DNA from: Lacinutrix sp. 5H-3-7-4
GTDB taxonomy: Bacteria > Bacteroidota > Bacteroidia > Flavobacteriales > Flavobacteriaceae
Assembly (NCBI RefSeq): GCF_000211855.2
Contig: NC_015638.1
Location: 1,612,001 to 1,676,000 of the forward strand
Direction of reading: 5' to 3'
DNA length: 64,000 nucleotides
Shown here in pieces: positions 17,694-27,502 of the stretch. The notes beneath the pieces are model-generated. The model was not told the DNA's origin, did not search any database, and worked only from the letters and a program-made list of their open reading frames with translations. Each line of letters begins with the position of its first letter. The stretch's first letter is position 1. Made by a program: the position numbers and the translations under genes.

Positions 17694-18821
17694 ATGCATT
17701 CACAACAAATACACATATCTTTAGGAAGTAATAAAGGCGACAAATTCAAGAATTTGCAGTTGGCCATTAATGCTATTTATATAAAAATTGGACCAGTAAA
17801 AAACATATCTAAAGTATACAAAACACCTGCTTTAGGTTTTGAGGGTGATGATTTTTTTAATGCTTGTATTGCGGTAGAAAGCGATTTAAAACCAAGTAAG
17901 GTTTTAAAAGAGTTGTTGCTTATAGAAAAAAGCTTAGGTCGTGTAAGAAATAAAACTCAAGGCTACCAATCTAGAACCATAGATTTAGATATATTATTTG
18001 TAGAGCAACAAATAATAGATGTAAAAACGCTAAAAGTACCACATCCAGAATTGCAAAACCGAAAGTTTGTTTTACAGCCTTTACATAATATTGCGCCTAA
18101 TTTTAAACATCCGGTTTTAGAAAAAGATATTTCTGTTTTAATAGAAGAGTGTGAAGATAAAAGTACTTTAGAGACTGTAAATATTTGGCTTAAAAACCCA
18201 AGTAAACAACATGATTTTTCTAAGTATAATTATATAGCTATAGAAGGAAATATTGGAGCTGGAAAAACAAGTCTAGCTACTAAAATGGCAAACGATTATA
18301 ATGCGAAACTAATACTAGAGCGTTTTGCAGATAATCCTTTTTTGCCAAAGTTTTATAAAGATGCACAGCGCTATGCTTTTACTTTAGAAATGTCTTTTCT
18401 AGCAGATAGATACCAGCAAATTAATGACGATTTATCTCAATTAGACCTGTTTAAAGATTTTATAGTTAGTGATTACGATATTTTTAAGTCTTTAATTTTT
18501 TCAAAAATAACACTACATCAAGACGAGTTTAAGTTATATCGTAAACTTTTTTACTTAATGTATAAAGATATTGCAAAGCCAGAATTGTATGTGTATCTCT
18601 ACCAAAATACAAAAAGGCTAAAAGAAAACATTAAAAAGCGTGGTAGAAAATATGAGCAAGATATAGATAACGAATATCTTGAAAAAATTAATGCTGGATA
18701 TTTAAATTTTTTAAAAAATCAAACCGATTTAAATGTTAAAATTATAGATATATCAGATAAAGATTTTGTAAAAAACCGAGAGGATTATTTATTTGTATTA
18801 GATGCTATTTGTGAAGCTTAA
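17694..18821 (+). CDS. folK: Fusion of HPPK (FolK) and deoxynucleoside kinase
   Basis: Two enzymes in one 375-residue chain. Residues 1-160 are 6-hydroxymethyl-7,8-dihydropterin pyrophosphokinase of folate synthesis (ISLGSNKGDKFKNLQLAI, GRVRNKTQGYQSRTIDLDILF). Residues 175-375 are a deoxyadenosine/deoxyguanosine-type kinase with P-loop GNIGAGKT at 185-192, the ERFADNPFLPKFY substrate segment and a RGRKYEQDI lid. No stop or frameshift separates the two parts. The same fusion is known from other Bacteroidota and links folate and deoxynucleotide salvage only by speculation. Confidence 0.93.
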   Translation: MHSQQIHISLGSNKGDKFKNLQLAINAIYIKIGPVKNISKVYKTPALGFEGDDFFNACIAVESDLKPSKVLKELLLIEKSLGRVRNKTQGYQSRTIDLDILFVEQQIIDVKTLKVPHPELQNRKFVLQPLHNIAPNFKHPVLEKDISVLIEECEDKSTLETVNIWLKNPSKQHDFSKYNYIAIEGNIGAGKTSLATKMANDYNAKLILERFADNPFLPKFYKDAQRYAFTLEMSFLADRYQQINDDLSQLDLFKDFIVSDYDIFKSLIFSKITLHQDEFKLYRKLFYLMYKDIAKPELYVYLYQNTKRLKENIKKRGRKYEQDIDNEYLEKINAGYLNFLKNQTDLNVKIIDISDKDFVKNREDYLFVLDAICEA

Positions 18822-18825
18822 TATA

Positions 18826-19356
18826 TTAAGCTTTTAATTTTGAGAACAAATCCCAAACAACAACACCGCAGCTAACAGAAATATTTAAAGAATGTTTAGT
18901 GCCAAATTGAGGGATTTCAATAACACTATCGCTGGCATTTACAATATTTTGGTCTACACCTTTAACTTCATTACCAAAAACTAAAGCATAAGTAGTATTT
19001 TTTTCTACAGTAAAATCGTTTAGCATGGTTGCATTTTCTGCCTGTTCAATGCTACAAATTTTCACGTCTTTAATTTTAAGTTTTTCAATAACTTCCATAG
19101 TGGTTTTTGCATATTCCCACGAAACAGCATCTGTACTTCCCAATGCGGTTTTGTTTATATCTTTATGTGGTGGCGTTGCAGTTATGCCACACAAATAAAT
19201 TTTTTCAACTAAAAAAGCATCACTAGTTCTAAAAACAGAACCTATATTATTTAGACTTCTAATATTGTCTAAAACTATAATAATGGGTGTTTTACTAGCT
19301 TGTTTAAAGTCGTCAACACTCAATCTATCAAGTTCGCTGTTTTTTAGTTTTCTCAT
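18826..19356 (-). CDS. SpoU/TrmH-family RNA methyltransferase
   Basis: A 176-residue SPOUT methyltransferase that would 2'-O-methylate tRNA or rRNA using SAM. The three SPOUT motifs are visible: LDNIRSLNNIGSVFRTSDAF, ALVFGNEVKGVDQNIV and IPQFGTKHSLNISVSCGVVVWD, the latter forming the trefoil knot. The target nucleotide cannot be decided. Convergent with folK, only 4 bases apart; no terminator separates them. Confidence 0.9.
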   Translation of the reverse strand: MRKLKNSELDRLSVDDFKQASKTPIIIVLDNIRSLNNIGSVFRTSDAFLVEKIYLCGITATPPHKDINKTALGSTDAVSWEYAKTTMEVIEKLKIKDVKICSIEQAENATMLNDFTVEKNTTYALVFGNEVKGVDQNIVNASDSVIEIPQFGTKHSLNISVSCGVVVWDLFSKLKA

Positions 19357-19536
19357 TGAAATTATTATTAATTAAAGTTATAAATAAAGTTAATATTCTT
19401 ATTAATGCTATTTAAAATAAAACAGAAGCAAATTTGTGAATAATTATCAATAACTTAAAGAGATTAGATTTTAAAAAAAATCAATATTTAGTTACATTGC
19501 AAAGCTATATTAAATAATACTTAAAACAGAATACCT

Positions 19537-22158
19537 TTGGCAAAAAAGACTAAAAAAGTAACGCCTTTAATGAAGCAGTATAATGCGATAAAGGCTAAAT
19601 ATCCAGATGCTTTATTGTTATTTCGAGTGGGTGATTTTTACGAAACCTTTGGTAGCGATGCTGTAAAAGCAGCTGGAATTTTGGGTATTATACTAACCAA
19701 GCGTGGTGCAGGAAGCGAAACAGAAACTGAGCTTGCAGGTTTTCCTCATCATTCTCTAAATACGTATTTACCAAAACTTGTAAAAGCAGGAGAACGTGTT
19801 GCCATATGCGATCAGTTAGAAGATCCTAAACAAACAAAAACAATTGTAAAACGTGGTGTTACAGAGTTGGTTACGCCTGGAGTGGCATTGAACGATGAGG
19901 TTTTACAATCTAAAACAAATAACTTTTTATGTTCTGTTTATTTTGGAAAAAATACCATAGGTATAGCATTTTTAGATATATCTACAGGAGAGTTTTTAAC
20001 ATCTCAAGGAAACCAAGAATATATTGATAAGTTGTTACAAAACTTTAGTCCAAGTGAAATATTAGTATCTAAACAAAAACGACTTCAGTTTGCAGAAAAT
20101 TTTGGTGAAGATTTTCACACCTTTAATTTAGAAGATTGGGTTTACCAGTCAGACTATTCAAACGAAACACTTTTAAAGCATTTTAACACCAAATCTTTAA
20201 AAGGTTTTGGAGTTGAAAACCTTACTGAAGGTATTATCGCTTCGGGTTCAATTTTACATTATTTATCAGAAACACAACATAATAAATTAGAGCATATTAC
20301 ATCTGTGTCTAGAATAGCTGAAGATGAATATGTTTGGATGGACCGCTTTACAATTAGAAATTTAGAGTTGTATAACTCAACAAATAATAATGCAGTAACA
20401 TTATTAAACGTTATTGATAAAACAATTTCGCCTATGGGCGGAAGACTTTTAAAACGTTGGTTAGCTTTACCATTAAAAAATGTAGAAAGAATAAAACAAC
20501 GTCACGAGGTTGTTTCATTTTTAAAAGCAGAAAAAACGATACATCAAAAAATTCAAAATCATATAAAAAGTATAGGAGATGTAGAACGCTTAATATCTAA
20601 GGTTGCTACAGGAAAAGTAAGTCCAAGAGAAGTAATTCAGCTTAAAAATTCTTTAGAGTCTATTATACCTATAAAAGCATTATCATCTAATTGCGATAAT
20701 GAATCTTTAAAAATTATTGGAGATACTTTACAAGGCTGTGATATATTAAGAGATAAAATAAAACAAACGTTAGACGAAGAAGCTCCAGTAAATATATTAA
20801 AAGGAAAAACAATTGCAACAGGCTTTTCTAATGAGCTAGATGAACTTAGAGAACTTTCTGCTTCCGGTAAAAGTTATTTAGATAATATGCTAAAACGAGA
20901 AAGTGAACGTACAGGTATTACTTCACTTAAAATAGCATCTAATAATGTGTTTGGTTATTATATAGAGGTTAGAAATACGCATAAAGATAAAGTGCCAGAA
21001 GAGTGGATTAGAAAACAAACACTTGTTAATGCAGAGCGTTATATAACCGAAGAGTTGAAAGAATACGAAGCCAAAATCTTAGGAGCAGAAGAGCGTATAA
21101 CTACTATCGAACAAAAATTATTTGCAGAACTTGTGTTATGGATGAATCAATACATAAAACCTGTACAGCAAAATGCTTTTTTAATAGCAAAATTAGACTG
21201 TTTGTGTGGTTTCTCTCAATTAGCTAATGAGAATAATTATGTATATCCAGAAATAGACAACTCTTACGATTTAGAGATAATAGAAGGAAGGCATCCTGTA
21301 ATAGAAAAACAATTACCAATAGGAGAACAGTACATTGCTAATAACGTTTTTTTAGATCGAGATACACAACAAATAATAATGATTACCGGACCAAACATGT
21401 CTGGTAAATCTGCAATACTACGTCAAACAGCATTAATTGTATTATTAGCGCAAATAGGAAGTTTTGTGCCAGCAGAAAAAGCAAGAATAGGTTTGGTAGA
21501 TAAAATATTTACAAGAGTAGGAGCAAGTGATAATATATCAATGGGAGAATCTACTTTTATGGTAGAGATGAATGAAACAGCCTCTATCTTAAATAATATG
21601 TCCGATAGAAGCCTAGTCTTACTAGATGAAATAGGAAGAGGAACAAGTACGTATGATGGTATATCTATAGCTTGGGCAATTAGTGAATACCTTCATGAGC
21701 ACCCAGCAAAAGCAAAAACGCTTTTTGCAACGCATTATCATGAGTTAAATGAAATGACCGAAACTTTTCCAAGAATAAAAAACTTTAATGTATCTGTCAA
21801 AGAGTTAAAAGACAATGTACTTTTTTTAAGAAAACTAGTTGAAGGAGGAAGTGAACATAGTTTTGGTATACATGTTGCTAAATTAGCGGGAATGCCACAA
21901 CAAGTTTTGCGTAGAGCTAATAAAATTTTGAAAAAATTAGAGCAATCACATTCCAGCGAAGAACTAACAGATAAGGTGAAATCTATTAAAGATGAAATGC
22001 AATTAAGCTTTTTTAACCTAGACGATCCGTTGTTAGAACAAATTAAAGAAGAAATTTTATTAACAGATATTAATACGTTAACACCAGTTGAAGCATTAAT
22101 GAAGCTAAACGAAATAAAACGTATGTTAGTGAAGACCAGCGAGGTAAAAAATAATTAA
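19537..22158 (+). CDS. mutS: DNA mismatch repair protein MutS
   Basis: Mismatch recognition ATPase of 873 aa. The N-terminal mismatch-binding domain contains [16 protein letters not shown], which includes the Phe-x-Glu wedge; the ATPase has Walker A GPNMSGKS at about 618-625, the [19 protein letters not shown] Walker B/signature block and LFATHYHEL. The start is TTG at 19537, giving [10 protein letters not shown]; no closer ATG gives a complete domain I. It runs to just before the tRNA promoter. Confidence 0.97.
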   Translation: MAKKTKKVTPLMKQYNAIKAKYPDALLLFRVGDFYETFGSDAVKAAGILGIILTKRGAGSETETELAGFPHHSLNTYLPKLVKAGERVAICDQLEDPKQTKTIVKRGVTELVTPGVALNDEVLQSKTNNFLCSVYFGKNTIGIAFLDISTGEFLTSQGNQEYIDKLLQNFSPSEILVSKQKRLQFAENFGEDFHTFNLEDWVYQSDYSNETLLKHFNTKSLKGFGVENLTEGIIASGSILHYLSETQHNKLEHITSVSRIAEDEYVWMDRFTIRNLELYNSTNNNAVTLLNVIDKTISPMGGRLLKRWLALPLKNVERIKQRHEVVSFLKAEKTIHQKIQNHIKSIGDVERLISKVATGKVSPREVIQLKNSLESIIPIKALSSNCDNESLKIIGDTLQGCDILRDKIKQTLDEEAPVNILKGKTIATGFSNELDELRELSASGKSYLDNMLKRESERTGITSLKIASNNVFGYYIEVRNTHKDKVPEEWIRKQTLVNAERYITEELKEYEAKILGAEERITTIEQKLFAELVLWMNQYIKPVQQNAFLIAKLDCLCGFSQLANENNYVYPEIDNSYDLEIIEGRHPVIEKQLPIGEQYIANNVFLDRDTQQIIMITGPNMSGKSAILRQTALIVLLAQIGSFVPAEKARIGLVDKIFTRVGASDNISMGESTFMVEMNETASILNNMSDRSLVLLDEIGRGTSTYDGISIAWAISEYLHEHPAKAKTLFATHYHELNEMTETFPRIKNFNVSVKELKDNVLFLRKLVEGGSEHSFGIHVAKLAGMPQQVLRRANKILKKLEQSHSSEELTDKVKSIKDEMQLSFFNLDDPLLEQIKEEILLTDINTLTPVEALMKLNEIKRMLVKTSEVKNN

Positions 22159-22177
22159 ATTATTTTCAAAAAAAACC

Positions 22178-22207
22178 TTTGTAATTAGAAGAAAAGTTTT
22201 AAATTTG
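22178..22207 (+). promoter_or_regulatory. Promoter of the tRNA-Gly/tRNA-Leu operon
   Basis: TTTG at 22178-22181, 18 bases, then TAAATTTG at 22200-22207, a full consensus match; about 38 bases ahead of the first tRNA. Confidence 0.75.
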
Positions 22208-22244
22208 CATCCGCAATAGCAATGTTGCTCGTTCATAAAAAACT

Positions 22245-22316
22245 GCGAAAGTAGCTCAGGGGTAGAGCATCACCTTGCCAAGGTGGAGGTCGTGGGTTCA
22301 AATCCCATCTTTCGCT
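22245..22316 (+). tRNA. tRNA-Gly (anticodon GCC)
   Basis: A 72-base cloverleaf with acceptor GCGAAAG/CTTTCGC, D-arm GCTCAGGGGTAGAGC, anticodon loop TTGCCAA and T-arm with GGTTCAAATCC. No CCA is encoded. It shares promoter and terminator with the following tRNA-Leu. Confidence 0.96.
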
Positions 22317-22364
22317 CTGAGATTTACTTTAAAATATACCAAAGATGTTTATACATCTATGCCT

Positions 22365-22448
22365 GCTGAAGTGGTGGAATTGGTAGACACGTTGGACTTA
22401 AAATCCAATGTCCATTAGGACGTACGGGTTCAAGTCCCGTCTTCAGTA
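22365..22448 (+). tRNA. tRNA-Leu (anticodon TAA)
   Basis: An 84-base class II tRNA with acceptor GCTGAAG/CTTCAGT (final G-U pair), discriminator A, D-loop with GGTAGAC, anticodon loop CTTAAAA, a long variable arm (TGTCCATTAGGACG) and T-arm GGTTCAAGTCC. It decodes UUA, the preferred Leu codon in this AT-rich sequence. Confidence 0.96.
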
Positions 22449-22454
22449 CAGATG

Positions 22455-22487
22455 AAAAGCCGAAACGAAAGTTTCGGCTTTTTTTAT
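22455..22487 (+). terminator. Terminator of the tRNA operon
   Basis: 12-base arms AAAAGCCGAAAC (22455-22466) and GTTTCGGCTTTT (22471-22482), GAAA loop, then a T run. Confidence 0.9.
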
Positions 22488-22504
22488 TTTAATTATTATA
22501 TAAA

Positions 22505-22535
22505 AAAAGCCTCACTATCTGTGAGGCTTTTTAAT
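22505..22535. terminator. Terminator after the coiled-coil lipoprotein gene
   Basis: Arms AAAAGCCTCAC (22505-22515) and its complement from 22521, 5-base loop, T/A runs on both sides. The stem is the same as that of the terminator at 32531. Confidence 0.8.
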
Positions 22536-22550
22536 TTTTATTAAATGAGA

Positions 22551-23231
22551 TTATTGCTTATCATCTGCAATTTTATTTAGTTTTTTAATCTCTTCATTAT
22601 ATTCTTCCTTTGCATCTTCCATTTCTCCATCTTTAGCTTCTTCGTTATACTCTTCGATGGCGTTACGGTTAATTTTTACATACATATCAAAAGTTTCATT
22701 TATCTCTTCAACTAAATCAGCATAAGCTTCATTTACCTCTTCAATATTTTCATTTACTTCTTTTTCTTTACCATTTCTTTCTTCTACAAACTCATTATAT
22801 TCTTTTTGTAGATCTTCAACATCTTCTCTAATTTCCTCAGTCATCATCCAGTCTGGCCTATTTGTATTAAGTGCCGCTATTGTGCTACTAATATTAGGAA
22901 GTGTAGTTTTCATTTTAGCAAAGTCTGCACCTTCTAGTTTTTTCATTTCTATTGATAGATCATTAAAAGAATTCCATCCACTAATTTGCATAGCTTTTAC
23001 ATCGTTATTCATAGATCTTTCAACAGTAATGCCGTCTTTCGATACAACTTTGTTGTTTGATGCCATCATTTCTCCTTTTTCACTTAAAGTGATGTTTGTA
23101 TTTGTTTCGGTATTTAATTCCGTATTCATTTCCATATTATCAGCATCTTTAGATTTTTTGTCATCCATACAAGAAGTAAAAGCTAATCCTGATATTGCTA
23201 TTGCTGCTACTGTTATCTTTAAATTTTTCAT
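22551..23231 (-). CDS. Coiled-coil lipoprotein, function unknown
   Basis: A 226-residue exported lipoprotein: N-terminal MKNLKITVAAIAISG signal, lipobox FTSC with Cys21, then a Met/Asn/Thr-rich linker and a strongly charged, Glu/Lys/Asn-rich C-terminal half (about 120-226; EEIREDVEDLQKEYNEFVEE) that should form a coiled coil. I do not recognise a named family. It is a single gene between two terminators and an AT-rich 270-base upstream region in which I see no further gene. Confidence 0.75.
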   Translation of the reverse strand: MKNLKITVAAIAISGLAFTSCMDDKKSKDADNMEMNTELNTETNTNITLSEKGEMMASNNKVVSKDGITVERSMNNDVKAMQISGWNSFNDLSIEMKKLEGADFAKMKTTLPNISSTIAALNTNRPDWMMTEEIREDVEDLQKEYNEFVEERNGKEKEVNENIEEVNEAYADLVEEINETFDMYVKINRNAIEEYNEEAKDGEMEDAKEEYNEEIKKLNKIADDKQ

Positions 23232-23503
23232 AATAATTTAATTTGATTTTTGGTTCACTACAAAGTTATATTGTTGATGTGTGTTCGTAAAATCGTCGTT
23301 AATAAATTATTCTTAAATTTTTTTGATTATTTAACAGAAAATGATATCAAATTAACATTTATGTGCCTTTTGTTTAATAATGCTTAAAATTTTTAACTAA
23401 ATAATGAATTGTATTTTTACGAAAATTAAAATGGTATTAGAATATGTATTAGAGCAGCATATTTAAATAATAGATTATCTTTAAGCTTAAAATTGAATTA
23501 TTA

Positions 23504-24127
23504 GTGTCTAACGATAAAAATCTTAAAGCTTCAATTAAAAATGAAGCCATGCTAAAAGACGGCCTTGAAGGATTAGAAACCAGTCCAGAAAGGGCAATAC
23601 AATCTTTTTATATGATTTCTTTAAAAAATCATATTAAGTTAAGTGCTATTGCAGATACTAAAGCTAATATTTTATTATCTGTAAATGCTATTATTATTTC
23701 TTTGGTATTAACTAATTTAATTGCAAAATTAGGAGAGCCAAATAATAAACATCTTACTATACCTGTAATTATAATTTTAATGTCTAGTTTGCTTTGTGTG
23801 GTTATTTCAATACTAATTACTAGGCCTAATGTTACTAAAGGTAAGTTTACTCAGGAAGATATAGATAATAATAAAGTTAATTTAGCCTTTTTTGGTAATT
23901 TTCATAGTATGGAATATAAGGAATATGAAGCGGCTATAAAGGATATGCACAATAATAACAATTATATATATGGTGCTTTAACTAAAGATTTATATTTTTT
24001 AGGTGATGTGATGAGTTTAAAATATAAGTGGTTACGTATTGTTTATACCATTTTTTTAATTGGTTTAATTGTTTCTGCTTTAGCATTTGGTATAGCAATT
24101 AAGTTTTTTGGTCCACATTTACATTAA
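23504..24127 (+). CDS. Pycsar-effector-type (DUF5706) membrane protein, no cyclase nearby
   Basis: A 207-residue membrane protein. Residues 42-70 (KNHIKLSAIADTKANILL and the following helix) and the central block NLAFFGNFHSMEYKEYEAAI match the Pycsar effector/DUF5706 family, whose defence members disrupt the membrane when a cyclic nucleotide is made. Helices at about 52-73, 86-106 and 184-203. Many flavobacterial relatives carry an N-terminal HD domain; here it is absent and only a short polar N-terminus remains. The start is GTG 23504. No nucleotide cyclase or HD gene lies next to it, so a housekeeping role is at least as likely as defence. Confidence 0.8.
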   Translation: MSNDKNLKASIKNEAMLKDGLEGLETSPERAIQSFYMISLKNHIKLSAIADTKANILLSVNAIIISLVLTNLIAKLGEPNNKHLTIPVIIILMSSLLCVVISILITRPNVTKGKFTQEDIDNNKVNLAFFGNFHSMEYKEYEAAIKDMHNNNNYIYGALTKDLYFLGDVMSLKYKWLRIVYTIFLIGLIVSALAFGIAIKFFGPHLH

Positions 24128-24144
24128 AAAATTAATATGCGATA

Positions 24145-24180
24145 AAAAAAAGCCTTTTCTAATTTGAAAAGGCTTTTTTA
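24145..24180. terminator. Bidirectional terminator between the DUF5706 gene and valS
   Basis: Arms around AAAAAAGCCTTTTC (ending 24159) and GAAAAGGCTTTTTT (24166-24179), 6-base loop, between convergent genes. Confidence 0.85.
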
Positions 24181-24197
24181 TAGTGTATTTGCGTAGT

Positions 24198-26834
24198 TTA
24201 TTTTAAATTTTCTAAACTACTTTTTAATGTTTCAATTTTGGCTAAAGCATCTGCTTCTTTCTTTTTCTCTGCGGCTACTACTTGTTCTGGTGCTCCTGCA
24301 ACAAAACGCTCGTTAGATAGTTTCTTTTGTACAGATTTTAAGAAACCTTCTGTGTAGTTTAATTCTTCGGTTAATTTTTTAATTTCTGCCTCAATATCTA
24401 TTGCGCCTTCCATTGGTATGAAGTATTCGTTAGATTTTACTCTAAATGTTAATGCGCCTTCCACAGGCTCTTTAACATAGTCTATAGCTTCTAAATTTCC
24501 AAGCTTTGATATTACTGCATCGAAATCTGAATTAGAATTTTCGTTGTTTATAACTGAAAAACTTATGGCGTCTTTAAAGGCTATATTTTTTTCTTTTCTA
24601 ATGTTTCTAATACCAGAAATTACTTCTGAAGCAAATTCAAATTGAGAAATAATCTCTTTATTTACAGGTTTAGCTTCTGGCCATTTTGCAATTATTAATG
24701 CTTCTTCTGGAGTACGTTCTGCAATGTATTGCCAGATTTCTTCTGTTAAGAAAGGCATAAACGGATGTAGTATTTTAAGGTTATCCTCAAAAATAGACAT
24801 TACCTTATTATATGTTGCGACATCAATTGGTTGTTGGTAAGCTGGTTTTACAATTTCTAACAACCAACCACAAAAATCATCGTAAATTAATTTATAAATT
24901 GCCATTAAAGCATCACTTAACCTGTATTTGCTAAAGTGATCTTCAATTTCTAAAAGTGCTTCGCTAAATTTTGCTTCATACCAGTTTAAAGCAATTTTAC
25001 TTGATTCTGGTTGTGCTATATTATCACTTACTTCCCATAAGTTAGTAAGGTTAAAGGCGTTCCAAATTTTATTTCCGAATCCCTTTCCTTGTTGGCATAA
25101 TGCTTCGTCAAACATTAAATCATTTCCTGCTGCGCTACTTAAAAGTAATCCAACACGAACGCCATCTGCACTGTAATCTTCAATTAGCTTTAAAGCATCT
25201 GGAGAGTTTCCTAAAGATTTTGACATTTTACGACGTTGCTTGTCACGAACTAAACCTGTTAAATATACATTGTTAAATGGTTTTTGGTCTTTATATTCGT
25301 AACCTGCAATAATCATACGTGCTACCCAAAAGAATAAAATATCTGGTCCAGTTACTAAATCGTTAGTTGGATAGTAGTATTTTATTTCTTCGTTTTCTGG
25401 ATTACGTATACCATCAAAAACAGACATTGGCCATAACCATGAGCTAAACCAAGTATCTAATGCATCTGTATCTTGTTTTAAATCTTTGGCTTTTAAATCT
25501 TGATTATTTGTTTTTACAATAGCTTTTTTAAGTGCTTCCTCGATAGTTTCTGCAACTACAAAATCTTCTTTTCCGTCGCCATAGAAATACGCAGGAATTT
25601 GTTGTCCCCAAAGTAATTGACGAGATATATTCCAATCGCGAATATTCTCCATCCAGTGGCGATAGGTGTTTTCAAATTTCTTCGGGAATAATTTAATTTC
25701 AGAATCTTCACCTAAAACTGCCTCAATTGCTGGTTTTACCAACTCTTCCATTTTTAAGAACCACTGGTCGCTTAATCTAGGCTCGATAACAGCTTTAGTA
25801 CGTTCAGATGTTCCTACTTTATTAATATGTGTTTCAGTTTTTATTAAAACACCTAAAGTTTCTAATGCTTTTGCTACATTTTTTCTTGCTACAAAACGAT
25901 CTTGACCTTCAAATTGTAAGCCATAGCTATTTAATGTAGCATCTTCATTAAAAATATCTATCACCTCAAGTTTGTGTTTATCGCCAAGGTTTTTATCGTT
26001 TTCATCATGTGCAGGTGTTACTTTTAAACAACCTGTACCAAATTCAAGGTCTACATATTCATCTTGAATAATAGGTATTACACGATTGCTAATTGGTACT
26101 ATGGCTTTTTTTCCACGTAAGTGTGCAAAACGTTCATCTTCTGGATTAATACAAATTGCTGTATCGCCAAATATTGTTTCAGGACGTGTTGTTGCAATGG
26201 TTAAGGCATCATCGCTTCCTTCTATTTTATAATTTATGTAATATAAGTTTCCTTGTCTTTCTTCGTGTATTACTTCTTCATCAGACAAAGTTGTCTTTGC
26301 TTCTGGATCCCAATTTACCATTCGGTATCCTCTATAAATCAATCCTTTTTCGTGTAAATCGACAAAAACTTTAATTACAGCTTCAGACATATCGTCATCC
26401 ATTGTAAATTTAGTACGGTCCCAATCGCAAGAACACCCTAATTTTTTAAGTTGCTCAAGTATTACACCTCCATATTCTTCTGTCCATTCCCAGGCGTGTG
26501 CTAAAAACTCATCTCTTGTTAGGTCATTTTTGTCAATACCTTGTTCTTTTAATTTAGCAACAACTTTAGCTTCGGTTGCAATAGAGGCGTGATCTGTACC
26601 AGGGACCCAACAGGCGTTTTTACCTTGTAAACGCGCGTGACGAATTAATACATCTTGTATAGTATTATTAAGCATGTGTCCCATGTGTAAGACTCCTGTT
26701 ACATTTGGTGGAGGAATTACTATGGTATATGGTTCTCTTTCGTCTGGAGTAGAATGAAAATAGTTATTCTTCGTCCAGTAATCGTACCACTTGTTTTCTG
26801 CTTCAATAGCATTATATTTTGATGGAATTTGCAT
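24198..26834 (-). CDS. valS: Valine--tRNA ligase
   Basis: Class I aminoacyl-tRNA synthetase that charges tRNA-Val. PPPNVTGVLHMGHMLN contains the HIGH-type motif, RRKMSKSLGNSPD the KMSKS motif; the CP1 editing domain lies between, and the C-terminal coiled-coil arm (about 810-878) is complete. I start at ATG 26834 (MQIPSKYNAIEAENKWYDYW) rather than 26867, since the extra 11 residues do not belong to the family N-terminus. Single gene with a convergent terminator. Confidence 0.97.
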   Translation of the reverse strand: MQIPSKYNAIEAENKWYDYWTKNNYFHSTPDEREPYTIVIPPPNVTGVLHMGHMLNNTIQDVLIRHARLQGKNACWVPGTDHASIATEAKVVAKLKEQGIDKNDLTRDEFLAHAWEWTEEYGGVILEQLKKLGCSCDWDRTKFTMDDDMSEAVIKVFVDLHEKGLIYRGYRMVNWDPEAKTTLSDEEVIHEERQGNLYYINYKIEGSDDALTIATTRPETIFGDTAICINPEDERFAHLRGKKAIVPISNRVIPIIQDEYVDLEFGTGCLKVTPAHDENDKNLGDKHKLEVIDIFNEDATLNSYGLQFEGQDRFVARKNVAKALETLGVLIKTETHINKVGTSERTKAVIEPRLSDQWFLKMEELVKPAIEAVLGEDSEIKLFPKKFENTYRHWMENIRDWNISRQLLWGQQIPAYFYGDGKEDFVVAETIEEALKKAIVKTNNQDLKAKDLKQDTDALDTWFSSWLWPMSVFDGIRNPENEEIKYYYPTNDLVTGPDILFFWVARMIIAGYEYKDQKPFNNVYLTGLVRDKQRRKMSKSLGNSPDALKLIEDYSADGVRVGLLLSSAAGNDLMFDEALCQQGKGFGNKIWNAFNLTNLWEVSDNIAQPESSKIALNWYEAKFSEALLEIEDHFSKYRLSDALMAIYKLIYDDFCGWLLEIVKPAYQQPIDVATYNKVMSIFEDNLKILHPFMPFLTEEIWQYIAERTPEEALIIAKWPEAKPVNKEIISQFEFASEVISGIRNIRKEKNIAFKDAISFSVINNENSNSDFDAVISKLGNLEAIDYVKEPVEGALTFRVKSNEYFIPMEGAIDIEAEIKKLTEELNYTEGFLKSVQKKLSNERFVAGAPEQVVAAEKKKEADALAKIETLKSSLENLK

Positions 26835-26937
26835 ACTTTGGAATAGTTTTTGAAATATATCTTGCAAAAGTACTTATATTTCTTTTTCTGCGAAAAATTA
26901 ACGAGTATTAATGTATAGTTAAATATGTATAATGTAC

Positions 26938-26968
26938 TTGTGAGATTGCATTACATCTAATATTTTTG
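26938..26968 (+). promoter_or_regulatory. Promoter of the DUF1573 gene
   Basis: TTG at 26938-26940, 20 bases, then TATTTTTG at 26961-26968, a full -7 match; about 48 bases before the start codon. Confidence 0.65.
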
Positions 26969-27016
26969 CAGAACAAAGAGAAAGTATATACATTTACAAA
27001 ACATATAAAACAATAA

Positions 27017-27445
27017 ATGATGAAAAATTTAATAGTAGTAATGTTTGTCGGTTTAATGACATTTTCTGTTAACGCTCAAGAGAAAGTTGCAAAAATTGAA
27101 TTTAAAGAAACAACCATAGATTATGGTACAATTGAAAAAGGAGCTAATGGAATTAGAACTTTTGAATTTACAAACACAGGAGATGCTCCATTAATTATAT
27201 CTAAAGCAAGTTCTACATGTGGTTGTACGGTTCCTAAAAAACCAAAAGATCCTATTATGCCAGGAAAAACAGGAGAGATAGAGGTTAAGTATGATACTAA
27301 AAGAGTTATGCCTATTAGAAAAACAATAACTGTTTTATCTAATGCAGATACGCCAAGTGTAGCTTTAAAAATTAAAGGAGAGGTAATAGATCCTTCTAAA
27401 ACTAGTGTGTTAAACGCTAAGAAAAAGAGCGTAATGGAGCAATAA
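27017..27445 (+). CDS. DUF1573 exported protein
   Basis: A 142-residue secreted or periplasmic protein: signal peptide 1-21 (ending SVNAQ), then a single Ig-like DUF1573 domain with FEFTNTGDAPLIISKASSTCGCTVP and GKTGEIEVKYDTKR. The CGC motif is family-typical. DUF1573 proteins are abundant in Bacteroidota and their function is not established. ATG codons at 27017 and 27020 are both possible starts. Monocistronic with its own promoter. Confidence 0.9.
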   Translation: MMKNLIVVMFVGLMTFSVNAQEKVAKIEFKETTIDYGTIEKGANGIRTFEFTNTGDAPLIISKASSTCGCTVPKKPKDPIMPGKTGEIEVKYDTKRVMPIRKTITVLSNADTPSVALKIKGEVIDPSKTSVLNAKKKSVMEQ

Positions 27446-27464
27446 TACTTTGTTAACATAAATT

Positions 27465-27502
27465 AAAAAAAGCCGGAAACATTAGTTTCTGGCTTTTTTT
27501 AT
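27465..27502. terminator. Terminator between DUF1573 and aspartyl-protease genes
   Basis: AAAAGCCGGAAAC pairs with GTTTCTGGCTTTT (one G-T pair) over a 4-base loop, A and T runs on both sides; between convergent genes. Confidence 0.85.

Noticed and set aside
23504-24127. Complete Pycsar anti-phage system
   Set aside because: Only an effector-like protein is present; no cyclase in the surroundings.
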